In this document: one piece after another, positions 57,197-64,000 of the stretch
Layout: the number at the start of each line of letters is the position of its first letter
Position numbering within the stretch: position 1 is the first letter of the stretch
NCBI RefSeq assembly: GCF_001423295.1
Contig: NZ_LMNG01000033.1
Coordinates: 149,643-213,642 of the forward strand
From: Methylobacterium sp. Leaf112
GTDB taxonomy: Bacteria; Pseudomonadota; Alphaproteobacteria; Rhizobiales; Beijerinckiaceae
Length of the DNA stretch: 64,000 nt
Direction: 5' to 3'
Translations under genes and position numbers: made by a program
The notes under the pieces: model-generated
The model's input: only the letters and a program-made list of their open reading frames with translations
What the model was told of the DNA's origin: nothing
Database searches by the model: none

Positions 57197-59276
57197 GTAC
57201 TCCGCCGCCAGGGCACGGCTCCTGAGCGCACGGGACGGCACCACGCCGCCGCGCGGTGGATGGCTCGGCCGTGCCGCGGCCTTCACCCTCGAGCCCCAGG
57301 ATGATCCGGTCTTCGGTCGGCGCCTGCGCCTGCATGGGTCGCCGCGCGGATGCTGGATCGTGCTGACCTACCGCGAGCGGGCGGTGGCGCGCCCGCTCCG
57401 GCCCCTGCTCCGCCTTATCCGCGGACCAGCCCGGTACGAAGACTTTGTCTTGCCGGGGTCAGCGCTCGGGGCGGCGTCCTGGCTCGGTTACCTGCCGCAG
57501 GATTGTACCGATCTTCACCTCGCCATCGATCCTCGCACGGAGTTCGTGCTGGAGCGGGTCGGCCTACGCACGCATCTGAGCGTGACGGCCGAGTGCCTCG
57601 GCAAGCGTCCATTGCGTGCCGCGGCGGCCCTCTACAATGCGATGCGTGGTGACGAGCGCCGCTTTCGGGACATCCTCCGCGGTACTTGTGGCGCGACACC
57701 CCGGACGCACTACGACGTCTGGGCCGAGTCGCGGCGAAGGGGAGACGCCGTCCTCCCAGTCGGCACCTCGGCATTGCCGGTCTGCCTGATCCTTCCGGCG
57801 CGGCACGCCGATCACGCCCGGGTCGCCGAAACCCTGCGCTGCCTCGCCGCCCAGGTCGGAGCCGATTGGCGCGCGGTCGTCGCCTGGGTCGACGGACCGG
57901 ATGTAGACGAGGCGACCGATCCCCGGGTAACCCACCAGCAATGGCCCGCGGGCGGAACCCTTCGGGATCTCGTTGGCGATGAGATGGGCTGTGTCGGGGT
58001 TCTCAGCCCTGGGGAATGCCTGCAGCCGGAGGCCCTCGCGCTCCTCGCCAGAGCTCTGGAATCGCCCGATGGCGGCGAGATGGCTTACGCCGACGAGGAA
58101 ACCGGCGATGCCCCGTTATGCCCGCGGCTGAAACCGGACTGGAGTCCCGATCTCGCTCTGGCGCAGGGTTATGCCGGCTTCACACTCCATAAGGGTGTAC
58201 TCCTGGCGCGGCTGCTGGATCTGCCCCTCGGCGCACCCGAGGATTGCCGGATCGATCTCGGCGTTCGTGCCGCGGCGACGGTGTTGCCTGCGCGTGTCGC
58301 CCACGTGCCGCGGGTCCTTCTTCGCGGGCCCACGAACGAGTCCACGGCGCGGCACACCGAACGCCTCGAGGAAAATCTGAAGGCGGTCGAAGTTCCGTCG
58401 CGCCCGCGTGTCGATCCAGCCATCGCCGATCTGCTCTGGCCCCTCCCCGAGCCCGTCCCGCTCGTCAGCGTGGTCGTTCCCTCGCGAGACCGGCTCGACT
58501 TGATCCGTATCGCCGCCGACGGGGTTCTCGGCGCCACAGCCTATCCTGCGATCGAACTCGTCATCGTCGACAACGGCTCCATCGACGCGGACGTCCACGC
58601 CTACTACGAGCGTCTGCGACGTGATCCGCGTGTCAGGATCCTCGACTGGTCGGCTCCGTTCGACTTCTCCGCCATGACGAATGCGGGGGTCGCGGCGGCG
58701 CGGGGCTCGGTCGTCGTCCTGCTGAACAACGATATCGCTGTGCTGCGCGACGACTGGCTCGACGCCTTGGTCCGGCAGGCCTGCCGGCCGGAGGTGGGTG
58801 CCGTCGGGGCGAAACTGCTCTACGCCGACGGCACCCTCCAGCATGCCGGCGTCGTCGTCGGCCTCGGTGGGCGTGCCGGACATATCCTGCGCCGGCGCCC
58901 CTCGGACAGCCCCGGGCATCTCGGACAGCTGCGGGTCGCCCACGAGGTCTCGGCCGTCACCGCCGCATGTCTCGCCGTGGAGAAGCGCAAATTCGACGCG
59001 GTCGGCGGCCTCGATGCCGAAGCGTTTCCCATCGACTTCAACGACGTCGACCTGTGTCTTCGCCTGAACGCAGCGGGTTACAAGACCGTCTGGACGCCCC
59101 ACGCCGTCCTCGCCCATCTCGAATCCACGAGCCGCGGCCCATCCATCGGCCCGGCCCGCGCCCGGTTCGAGGCTGAGGCCGATCGCTTCGTCGCGCGCTG
59201 GCGGGACACCATCCGGCACGACCCGTTCTATCATCCGGGTCTGTCGCTCACGACCTTCGGCGAGGATCTCGAATGA
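57171..59276 (+). CDS. GT2 glycosyltransferase with two GT-A-like regions
   Basis: About 701 residues. A degenerate first GT2-like region (LPVCLILPARHADHARVAET, then MAYADEETGDAPLCPRLKPD) precedes a complete GT2 domain: PLVSVVVPSRDRLDLIRIAA, VIVDNGSIDADVHAYYER, and FDFSAMTNAGVAAARGSVVV with the metal-binding LLNNDIAVLRDDW. GT2 enzymes transfer sugars from nucleotide donors to polysaccharides or lipids. The start is uncertain: TTG 57171 has GAGG six bases upstream. An ATG overlapping the previous stop (57193) opens only a ten-codon frame. Paralogue of the next gene. Confidence 0.8.
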   Translation: MLFRRRPNEYSAARARLLSARDGTTPPRGGWLGRAAAFTLEPQDDPVFGRRLRLHGSPRGCWIVLTYRERAVARPLRPLLRLIRGPARYEDFVLPGSALGAASWLGYLPQDCTDLHLAIDPRTEFVLERVGLRTHLSVTAECLGKRPLRAAAALYNAMRGDERRFRDILRGTCGATPRTHYDVWAESRRRGDAVLPVGTSALPVCLILPARHADHARVAETLRCLAAQVGADWRAVVAWVDGPDVDEATDPRVTHQQWPAGGTLRDLVGDEMGCVGVLSPGECLQPEALALLARALESPDGGEMAYADEETGDAPLCPRLKPDWSPDLALAQGYAGFTLHKGVLLARLLDLPLGAPEDCRIDLGVRAAATVLPARVAHVPRVLLRGPTNESTARHTERLEENLKAVEVPSRPRVDPAIADLLWPLPEPVPLVSVVVPSRDRLDLIRIAADGVLGATAYPAIELVIVDNGSIDADVHAYYERLRRDPRVRILDWSAPFDFSAMTNAGVAAARGSVVVLLNNDIAVLRDDWLDALVRQACRPEVGAVGAKLLYADGTLQHAGVVVGLGGRAGHILRRRPSDSPGHLGQLRVAHEVSAVTAACLAVEKRKFDAVGGLDAEAFPIDFNDVDLCLRLNAAGYKTVWTPHAVLAHLESTSRGPSIGPARARFEAEADRFVARWRDTIRHDPFYHPGLSLTTFGEDLE

Positions 59277-59286
59277 CGGCGCCCCG

Positions 59287-60930
59287 GTGGGAGAGCGTCC
59301 CCTGACCGACGAGCACCGCGATGCCCTGCTGTTCGCCCACCGCATCCGTCCGGGCATCCTCGCGCGCCTTCGCATGGCCGTCGCGATCCTCGCGCAGCAC
59401 CCCAGCGCCACCCTCGCCATCGCGAAGGCGCGGCTCATGGGCAAACGCGTCCGTGCTGCACAAGCCCGGGCCGCGCTGCTGGGGCTCGATCACCGGAAAC
59501 TCTGGCTGACGCGGCGGGACCGGCGCATCGCCAATCTCCTGAGCGAGGTCGTGCCGGTGATCGAAGAGAGGGACCTCGTCGTTCTCACCACCCCCGGCCA
59601 CACTCTGGTGTCGGGCTCCCAAGAACGTTTGGTTCGCACCTTCGCGGCGCATCCGCACCGTGTTGCCCTCTATGGCGATGCCCTCGACGTGTCGGGGGAC
59701 AGGATTATGCCCCTCCTCCGGCCTGCCTTCGATGCAGAGTATCTGAGGGCGGTGGATTACATCGGCCCCGTCGTCGCCGTGCGCCGCACTGCCCTGGATG
59801 CGATCGGCGGCATCATCGATCTCGATCCCGAAGCGCCGGCTCTCGATGCTCTGCTGCGCCTCGCTGGACGGTTCGGCTCTGACAGTATCGGCCATCTCCC
59901 GCAGATCCTGTCCATTGGCGCGGCGGTTGCGGCAGGGGAGGGGGGGCGGAGCCGCCGCGCCGGCCGCCTCGCGATTGTCCGCCGAGATCTCGTGCGCGCG
60001 GGGGAGGGCGATGTCGCGACGCGGATGGACGAGGACGGCGTCATCACCCTCTGGCGCTCACTACCCGACCCGGTACCGAGCGTAAGCCTCATCGTCCCGA
60101 CCCGCGACCGCCTCGATCTCCTGAGACCCTGCCTCGACAGCCTGATCCATCGCACCGACTGGCCGGACCGCGAGATCCTGGTGTGTGACAATGACAGTCG
60201 CGATCCAGAAACCATGGTCTATCTCGGCGATCTCGCAGCCGACGGCGTCATCCGTGTCGTACCGTGTCCCGGCCCGTTCGATTTCGCGGCCATGAACAAC
60301 CGGGCGGCGGCCGTCGCAAAGGGGCGGGTTCTCGCCTTCGTCAACAACGACGTGACCGTCACCGATCCGACCTGGCTCGACCGAATGGTTCGCGAGGCCC
60401 TGCGGCCAGAGATCGGCGCCGTCGGTGCACGGCTCATCGACGGGCGCGGGCGCATCCAGCACGGCGGTGTGATTCTCGGCCCCGGCGGCCTCGTCACCCA
60501 CGCGCATCGGTACTTTTCCGGGGACGCTCCGGGCTATCTGTCCGGCTTGCTCGCCACCCGTGCGGTGTCAGCGGTGACGGCGGCCTGCTTGGTAATCGAA
60601 GCACGAAAGTTCGCAGCCGTCGGCGGTTTCGACGCCGGCGCCTTCGCGGTTGATTTCAACGATGTCGACCTGTGCCTGCGTTTGAACGAGGCCGGTTACC
60701 GCACCCTCTACGTCGGCGGCGCGATCCTGATCCACGACGAAGCGGCGAGCCGCCGCTGGACGCCCGAGGCCAAGGCACGGCATGAACGCGAGGTCACGGC
60801 CTTCAAAAAGCGATGGGGGCCGCTGCTGGCGCAGGACCCCCATTATCATTCTGGGTTCGACCCCGATCTCGGCACCTACACGCGGCTGCGATCCGGCTGG
60901 CAGATGACCGGCCCGGTCGCGCCACGCTGA
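59287..60930 (+). CDS. GT2 glycosyltransferase
   Basis: About 547 residues, probably cytoplasmic or peripheral. The GT2 core lies in the C-terminal half: PSVSLIVPTRDRLDLLRPCL, ILVCDNDSRDPETMVYLG, and AMNNRAAAVAKGRVLAFVNN with DVTVTDPTWLDRM. The shared VSAVTAACLxxEKRKF/ARKF and FNDVDLCLRLNEAGYR segments prove common ancestry with the previous gene. The start GTG 59287 is uncertain. As in the previous gene, an ATG overlapping the upstream stop (59273) opens a ten-codon frame. Converges on purC, three bases away. Confidence 0.8.
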   Translation: MGERPLTDEHRDALLFAHRIRPGILARLRMAVAILAQHPSATLAIAKARLMGKRVRAAQARAALLGLDHRKLWLTRRDRRIANLLSEVVPVIEERDLVVLTTPGHTLVSGSQERLVRTFAAHPHRVALYGDALDVSGDRIMPLLRPAFDAEYLRAVDYIGPVVAVRRTALDAIGGIIDLDPEAPALDALLRLAGRFGSDSIGHLPQILSIGAAVAAGEGGRSRRAGRLAIVRRDLVRAGEGDVATRMDEDGVITLWRSLPDPVPSVSLIVPTRDRLDLLRPCLDSLIHRTDWPDREILVCDNDSRDPETMVYLGDLAADGVIRVVPCPGPFDFAAMNNRAAAVAKGRVLAFVNNDVTVTDPTWLDRMVREALRPEIGAVGARLIDGRGRIQHGGVILGPGGLVTHAHRYFSGDAPGYLSGLLATRAVSAVTAACLVIEARKFAAVGGFDAGAFAVDFNDVDLCLRLNEAGYRTLYVGGAILIHDEAASRRWTPEAKARHEREVTAFKKRWGPLLAQDPHYHSGFDPDLGTYTRLRSGWQMTGPVAPR

Positions 60931-60933
60931 CGG

Positions 60934-61728
60934 CTACTGGACGAGGCGCGGACCGCCCGTCTGCACCTTCTCGTTCTCGGACATGATGCCGAGACGCTTG
61001 GCGACTTCGGTATAGGCCTCGATCAGACCGCCGAGATCCTTGCGGAAGCGATCCTTGTCGAGCTTGTCCGACGACTTGATGTCCCACAGGCGGCACGAAT
61101 CCGGGGAGATCTCGTCGGCCACGACGATGCGCATCATGTCGCCTTCCCAGAGACGGCCGGTCTCGATCTTGAAGTCGACGAGGCGGATGCCGACGCCGAG
61201 GAAGAGGCCCGACAGGAAGTCGTTGACCCGGATCGCGAGCGCCATGATGTCGTCGATCTCCTGGGGCGTGGCCCAGCCGAACGCCGTGATGTGCTCCTCG
61301 GAGACCATCGGATCGTTGAGCGCATCGTTCTTGTAATAGAACTCGATGATCGAGCGCGGCAACTGTGTGCCCTCCTCGAGGCCGAGGCGCGTGGCGAGCG
61401 AGCCGGCGGCGACGTTGCGCACCACCACTTCTAGAGGGATGATCTCGACTTCGCGGATCAGCTGCTCGCGCATGTTGAGGCGGCGGATGAAGTGCGTCGG
61501 CACGCCGATGTCGTTGAGGTGCTGGAAGACGAACTCGGAAATCCGGTTGTTCAGCACGCCCTTGCCGTCGATGACATCGTGCTTCTGCGCGTTGAAGGCG
61601 GTGGCATCATCCTTGAAATGCTGGATGAGCGTTCCCGGCTCCGGACCCTCGTAGAGGACCTTCGCCTTGCCCTCGTAGATGCGACGGCGGCGGTTCATAG
61701 GCGTGTACCGTGGTTTGAGGAAGTCCAA
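60934..61728 (-). CDS. purC: SAICAR synthetase
   Basis: A protein of about 264 residues that joins CAIR and aspartate in purine synthesis. It contains RRRRIYEGKAKVLYEGPEPG, HFKDDATAFNAQKHDVIDGK, VRNVAAGSLATRLGLEEGT and LVDFKIETGRLWEGDMMRIV, all signatures of PurC. A TTG at 61728 with AAGGAG at nine bases is used; an ATG at 61698 (MNRRRRIYEGKA) is the alternative. Not adjacent to purS/purQ, which are about 21 kb away on the plus strand. Minus strand, with nth upstream. Confidence 0.94.
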   Translation of the reverse strand: MDFLKPRYTPMNRRRRIYEGKAKVLYEGPEPGTLIQHFKDDATAFNAQKHDVIDGKGVLNNRISEFVFQHLNDIGVPTHFIRRLNMREQLIREVEIIPLEVVVRNVAAGSLATRLGLEEGTQLPRSIIEFYYKNDALNDPMVSEEHITAFGWATPQEIDDIMALAIRVNDFLSGLFLGVGIRLVDFKIETGRLWEGDMMRIVVADEISPDSCRLWDIKSSDKLDKDRFRKDLGGLIEAYTEVAKRLGIMSENEKVQTGGPRLVQ

Positions 61729-61953
61729 GGGCCGTGGCTCCTTTCAGCGAGAGACGATGCGGAATCCGCGGCGTGGTGACTGCCGAAGCGGTCGGGCCGT
61801 GAAAACGCATCGTTCGTCGAAAGCCTCCGCGACCGTGGCGCAAACTACCCGAAGCGGCGTGTCAGCACAACGCGTTGGCCGGATGGGTGCCATCCGCGCG
61901 GGGGAGGGCTGGCCCCATGTATCGGGCGGCACGGTGAATGGAACATGCCGCGC

Positions 61954-62688
61954 TCAGGGGGGCGCAGTCTTCGCTGGATACCGGCACAGGTCTGCGATGG
62001 GGCAGATCGGACAGTCGGGCTTGCGTGCCTTGCAGACGTAGCGGCCGAACAGGATCAGCCAGTGATGGGCATTGAGCCGGTAGGGCTCCGGCACGATAGC
62101 CTCCAGCCCGGCCTGAACCTTGTCCGTCGTCGGCGCGATCACGAGGGGGATGCGGTTGGAGACCCGGAAGATGTGCGTGTCGACGGCAATGGTCGGAACC
62201 CCGAAGGCGACGTTGAGGACGACGCTCGCGGTCTTTGTGCCGACACCGGGAAGCACTTCGAGGTCTTCGCGGGATTTCGGCACCTGACCGCCATGCCGCT
62301 CCACCAGGATGCGCGACAACGCGATGACGTTCTTCGCCTTGGTGTTGAACAGCCCGATGGTTCGGATGAAATCCCGCACCCGCTCCTCGCCGAGCGACAG
62401 CATCTTCTCCGGTGTGTCCGCGATGGCGAAGAGCGGGGCGGTGGCGAGGTTCACGCTCCTGTCCGTCGCTTGGGCCGACAGCACGACGGCCACAAGGAGC
62501 GTATAGGCGTTGCCGAAGACCAACTCGGCGCGCGGCTCGGGATCCGCGGCACGCAACCGCGCGAAGATTTCCGCAAGCACATCCGGCGGCACGACCGAGC
62601 GGACCGGTTCGGCCTCTGCGACGATCGGTTCGACAAGGGCGGCAACAATTCGGGGGTTCTTCGGCGAGGCCGTCTGTCGGGTGCGCAT
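61954..62688 (-). CDS. nth: Endonuclease III
   Basis: A 244-residue DNA glycosylase/AP-lyase that removes oxidised pyrimidines. The helix-hairpin-helix EVLPGVGTKTASVVLNVAFG holds the catalytic lysine, and the aspartate is in AVDTHIFRVSNRI. The C-terminal 4Fe-4S cluster is CKARKPDCPICPIADLC (cysteine spacing 6-2-5). Start MRTRQTASPKNPRIVAALVE is longer than E. coli Nth but normal for alphaproteobacteria. Divergent from the DUF2244 gene with a short 20-base gap. Confidence 0.96.
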   Translation of the reverse strand: MRTRQTASPKNPRIVAALVEPIVAEAEPVRSVVPPDVLAEIFARLRAADPEPRAELVFGNAYTLLVAVVLSAQATDRSVNLATAPLFAIADTPEKMLSLGEERVRDFIRTIGLFNTKAKNVIALSRILVERHGGQVPKSREDLEVLPGVGTKTASVVLNVAFGVPTIAVDTHIFRVSNRIPLVIAPTTDKVQAGLEAIVPEPYRLNAHHWLILFGRYVCKARKPDCPICPIADLCRYPAKTAPP

Positions 62689-62708
62689 CCGAGCCTTATA
62701 TTGCCCGC

Positions 62709-63230
62709 ATGGCGAGCGGCAACATCCCGATGCACCCTGACGGCCTCGACCCCGACAGCTTCGACCGTCCGGTGTTCCGGGCGACGATCCGGCCGAACCA
62801 ATCCTTGAGTCCTCGAGGCTTCCGGAACGTGATGATCGGGTGCGGGCTCGTCTCCCTCGTCACCTCCATCGCCTGTATCCGGGCCGGATTCTGGCCCGTG
62901 GCCGGGTTCTTCGGCCTCGATATGATCGGCCTCTACCTTGCCCTCCAGGCAAGCTTCCGTCGGGGACGGTCGTTCGAGGAGGTGATGATCACGCCCCTCG
63001 TGGTGATGCTGGCCCGTGTCACCCATCGGGGCGAGCGGCGCGAATGGCGCTTCAACCCCCTGTGGACGAAGCTGACCCGGATCGAGGACGAGGAGTACGG
63101 CCTCCAAACCCTGACCCTGGTGTCGCGCCGTGAGTATGTGGTTGTCGCACGCGACGTCTCGCCGATCGATCGCGAGGAGATCGCGCAGGAACTCACGCGG
63201 GCGTTGGCTCAGGTGAAGAAGGGGTTCTGA
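62709..63230 (+). CDS. DUF2244 family membrane protein
   Basis: A 173-residue protein starting MASGNIPMHPDGLDPDSFDR. It has two membrane helices (MIGCGLVSLVTSIACIRAG, FGLDMIGLYLALQAS) and a C-terminal cytoplasmic region FNPLWTKLTRIEDEEYGLQT, typical of DUF2244. Function unknown, often found with electron-transport or envelope genes. Divergent from nth; the stop is two bases before the next start, so DUF3016 is co-translated. Confidence 0.85.
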   Translation: MASGNIPMHPDGLDPDSFDRPVFRATIRPNQSLSPRGFRNVMIGCGLVSLVTSIACIRAGFWPVAGFFGLDMIGLYLALQASFRRGRSFEEVMITPLVVMLARVTHRGERREWRFNPLWTKLTRIEDEEYGLQTLTLVSRREYVVVARDVSPIDREEIAQELTRALAQVKKGF

Positions 63231-63232
63231 CG

Positions 63233-63745
63233 ATGCGCGCCGGCCTGATGCTTCTCACCCTTGCTTTGACCCTCTGGACCAATGCGGCCACGGCGCAGGT
63301 CACTGTCCGCTTCATCGAGCCCGAGCGCTACACCGATGCGGAGAACCGTTTCGGGTCTGGCGCCACACTGCAGGTCACCCTCGGGGAGATCCGCCGCATC
63401 TTCGAAGGGCTCGCGACACGGGGATTGCCGCCGGGCCGGACCCTCGCCATCGACGTTCTCGACATCGACCTCGCTGGCATCGACCTCGCTGGCATCGAAC
63501 GACCGGGTGCCAACGTGCCGTTCGGCCTACGCGTCGTCAGCGACATTTCTCCGCCGCGGTTTCGCCTGCGCTACGCCTTGACAGAAGGCCGCCGTCGATT
63601 GGCCGCCGCCGAGGAGACGGTGACGGACCTCAATTTCCTGTTACGGGCATCGCGCTTCGCCAAAGGAGCGTTCGACCACGAGCGTGACCTGCTGCGGGAT
63701 TGGTTTCGGCGCCGTATCGTCGAGGGCCGTTCACCCGCGGGCTGA
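63233..63745 (+). CDS. Exported DUF3016 family protein
   Basis: A 170-residue protein with a signal peptide (MRAGLMLLTLALTLWTNAAT, then AQVTVRFIEPERY). QVTVRFIEPERYTDAENRFG and ALTEGRRRLAAAEETVTDLN match DUF3016. It contains a repeated DLAGI pair (DIDLAGIDLAGIERPG). Function unknown; probably periplasmic. The family is widespread and the length is normal. Stop at 63745, then a gap to the window edge gene. Confidence 0.82.
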   Translation: MRAGLMLLTLALTLWTNAATAQVTVRFIEPERYTDAENRFGSGATLQVTLGEIRRIFEGLATRGLPPGRTLAIDVLDIDLAGIDLAGIERPGANVPFGLRVVSDISPPRFRLRYALTEGRRRLAAAEETVTDLNFLLRASRFAKGAFDHERDLLRDWFRRRIVEGRSPAG

Positions 63746-63869
63746 TGCCGGCCCGCAGCCATGACGGATTGGGCTGGCGTTTCCCTACGTTCCCAGGGTC
63801 TTTGGCTGGGGTGTCGTTGATCTGTCGCGAAAATCGCATCGTTCGGTCATTTGGCCGTTGACGGTTGGG

Positions 63870-64000
63870 CTATGGGCCCGTAGAAGCCTGTTCATCGGCG
63901 GCGGCCAGCGGGACTTTGGTCTTGGCGGCGGCGCCGGTTCTCTTGGAGGCGTTATCGGATGGATGATCCGGCTTTGGCTGGATGGTCCACTGTTTTTGTC
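63870..64000 (-). CDS. C-terminal tail of an unidentified minus-strand gene (5' part outside window)
   Basis: Reading the minus strand from the window edge gives an open frame of 42 residues ending in TAG. It contains QKQWTIQPKPDHPSD then lysine, alanine and proline-rich sequence ending in AAADEQASTGP. Third positions are GC-rich, which supports coding. The tail looks like an unstructured basic C-terminus; the protein family cannot be told from it. The gene begins beyond base 64000 and transcribes toward DUF3016, so the two genes converge. Confidence 0.5.
   Translation of the reverse strand, partial: QKQWTIQPKPDHPSDNASKRTGAAAKTKVPLAAADEQASTGP

Overview
The window is GC-rich, single-copy bacterial chromosome. 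Gene content and order point to an alphaproteobacterium of the order Hyphomicrobiales, most likely Methylobacterium or Methylorubrum (inference from recognised families, no database search). Signs are the tig-clpP-clpX-lon cluster, a PII-glnA pair, a RegB/RegA (ActS/ActR) redox pair beside an intracellular PHA depolymerase, an IalB-family protein, zapA-6S RNA-5-formyltetrahydrofolate cyclo-ligase, and many DUFs typical of the order. I saw no transposase, integrase, phage gene, CRISPR array or plasmid function. The window looks like core chromosome with a few accessory-looking pockets.

Layout. 1-3117: a Nudix hydrolase (cut by the left edge), DUF983 protein and RNase R, all on the minus strand. 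3276-6067: minus-strand small genes, namely a hypothetical protein, an FMN reductase, a lipocalin-like secreted protein and a PepSY membrane protein. 6297-8303: glnB-glnA with an NtrC-type palindrome upstream. 8562-11564: NAD(P)HX repair enzyme converging on a cupredoxin-fold Tat protein that has lost half of its copper motifs. 11778-18412: tRNA-Leu, trigger factor, ClpP, ClpX and Lon (protein quality control), then tRNA-Val. 18652-23533: small and envelope genes, two identical tRNA-Asp genes, DUF2937 protein, O-antigen-ligase-like protein, minimal metallopeptidase and HAD nucleotidase.

23942-27466 is a four-gene overlapping operon that matches the SiaABCD c-di-GMP module in the order B-C-D-A. 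27513-31000 carries argB, a ClpP-like protein, small hypothetical genes and a MOSC protein. 31218-33845 is clpB. 34048-38888 carries a secreted small protein, a YgjP-type metalloprotease, PHA depolymerase and RegB/RegA. 39323-40902 holds purS, purQ and apt. 40946-47650 is a minus-strand block of inositol monophosphatase, a Sel1-repeat protein, a ThiE-like protein, and the glycolytic/Calvin genes fba, pgk and gap. 48084-50353 holds zapA, 6S RNA and folate and phosphodiesterase genes. 50488-52462 is an orphan MotA/OmpA-type pair. 52449-55339 holds a PLP enzyme and an MsbA-like ABC exporter. 55540-60930 holds rpmE, IalB, a secreted protein and two tandem GT2 glycosyltransferases. 60934-63745 holds purC, nth, DUF2244 and DUF3016. 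The right edge cuts a minus-strand gene whose 42-residue tail is visible.

Themes. Proteostasis genes are concentrated here: tig, clpP, clpX, lon, clpB and a divergent ClpP-like protein. Carbon and nitrogen control is represented by glnB/glnA, regB/regA, phaZ and fba-pgk-gap. The most interesting items are the rearranged Sia-type signalling operon, the copper-motif-depleted multicopper-oxidase homologue, the orphan ion-channel/OmpA pair, and two small four-cysteine proteins that look like paralogues.
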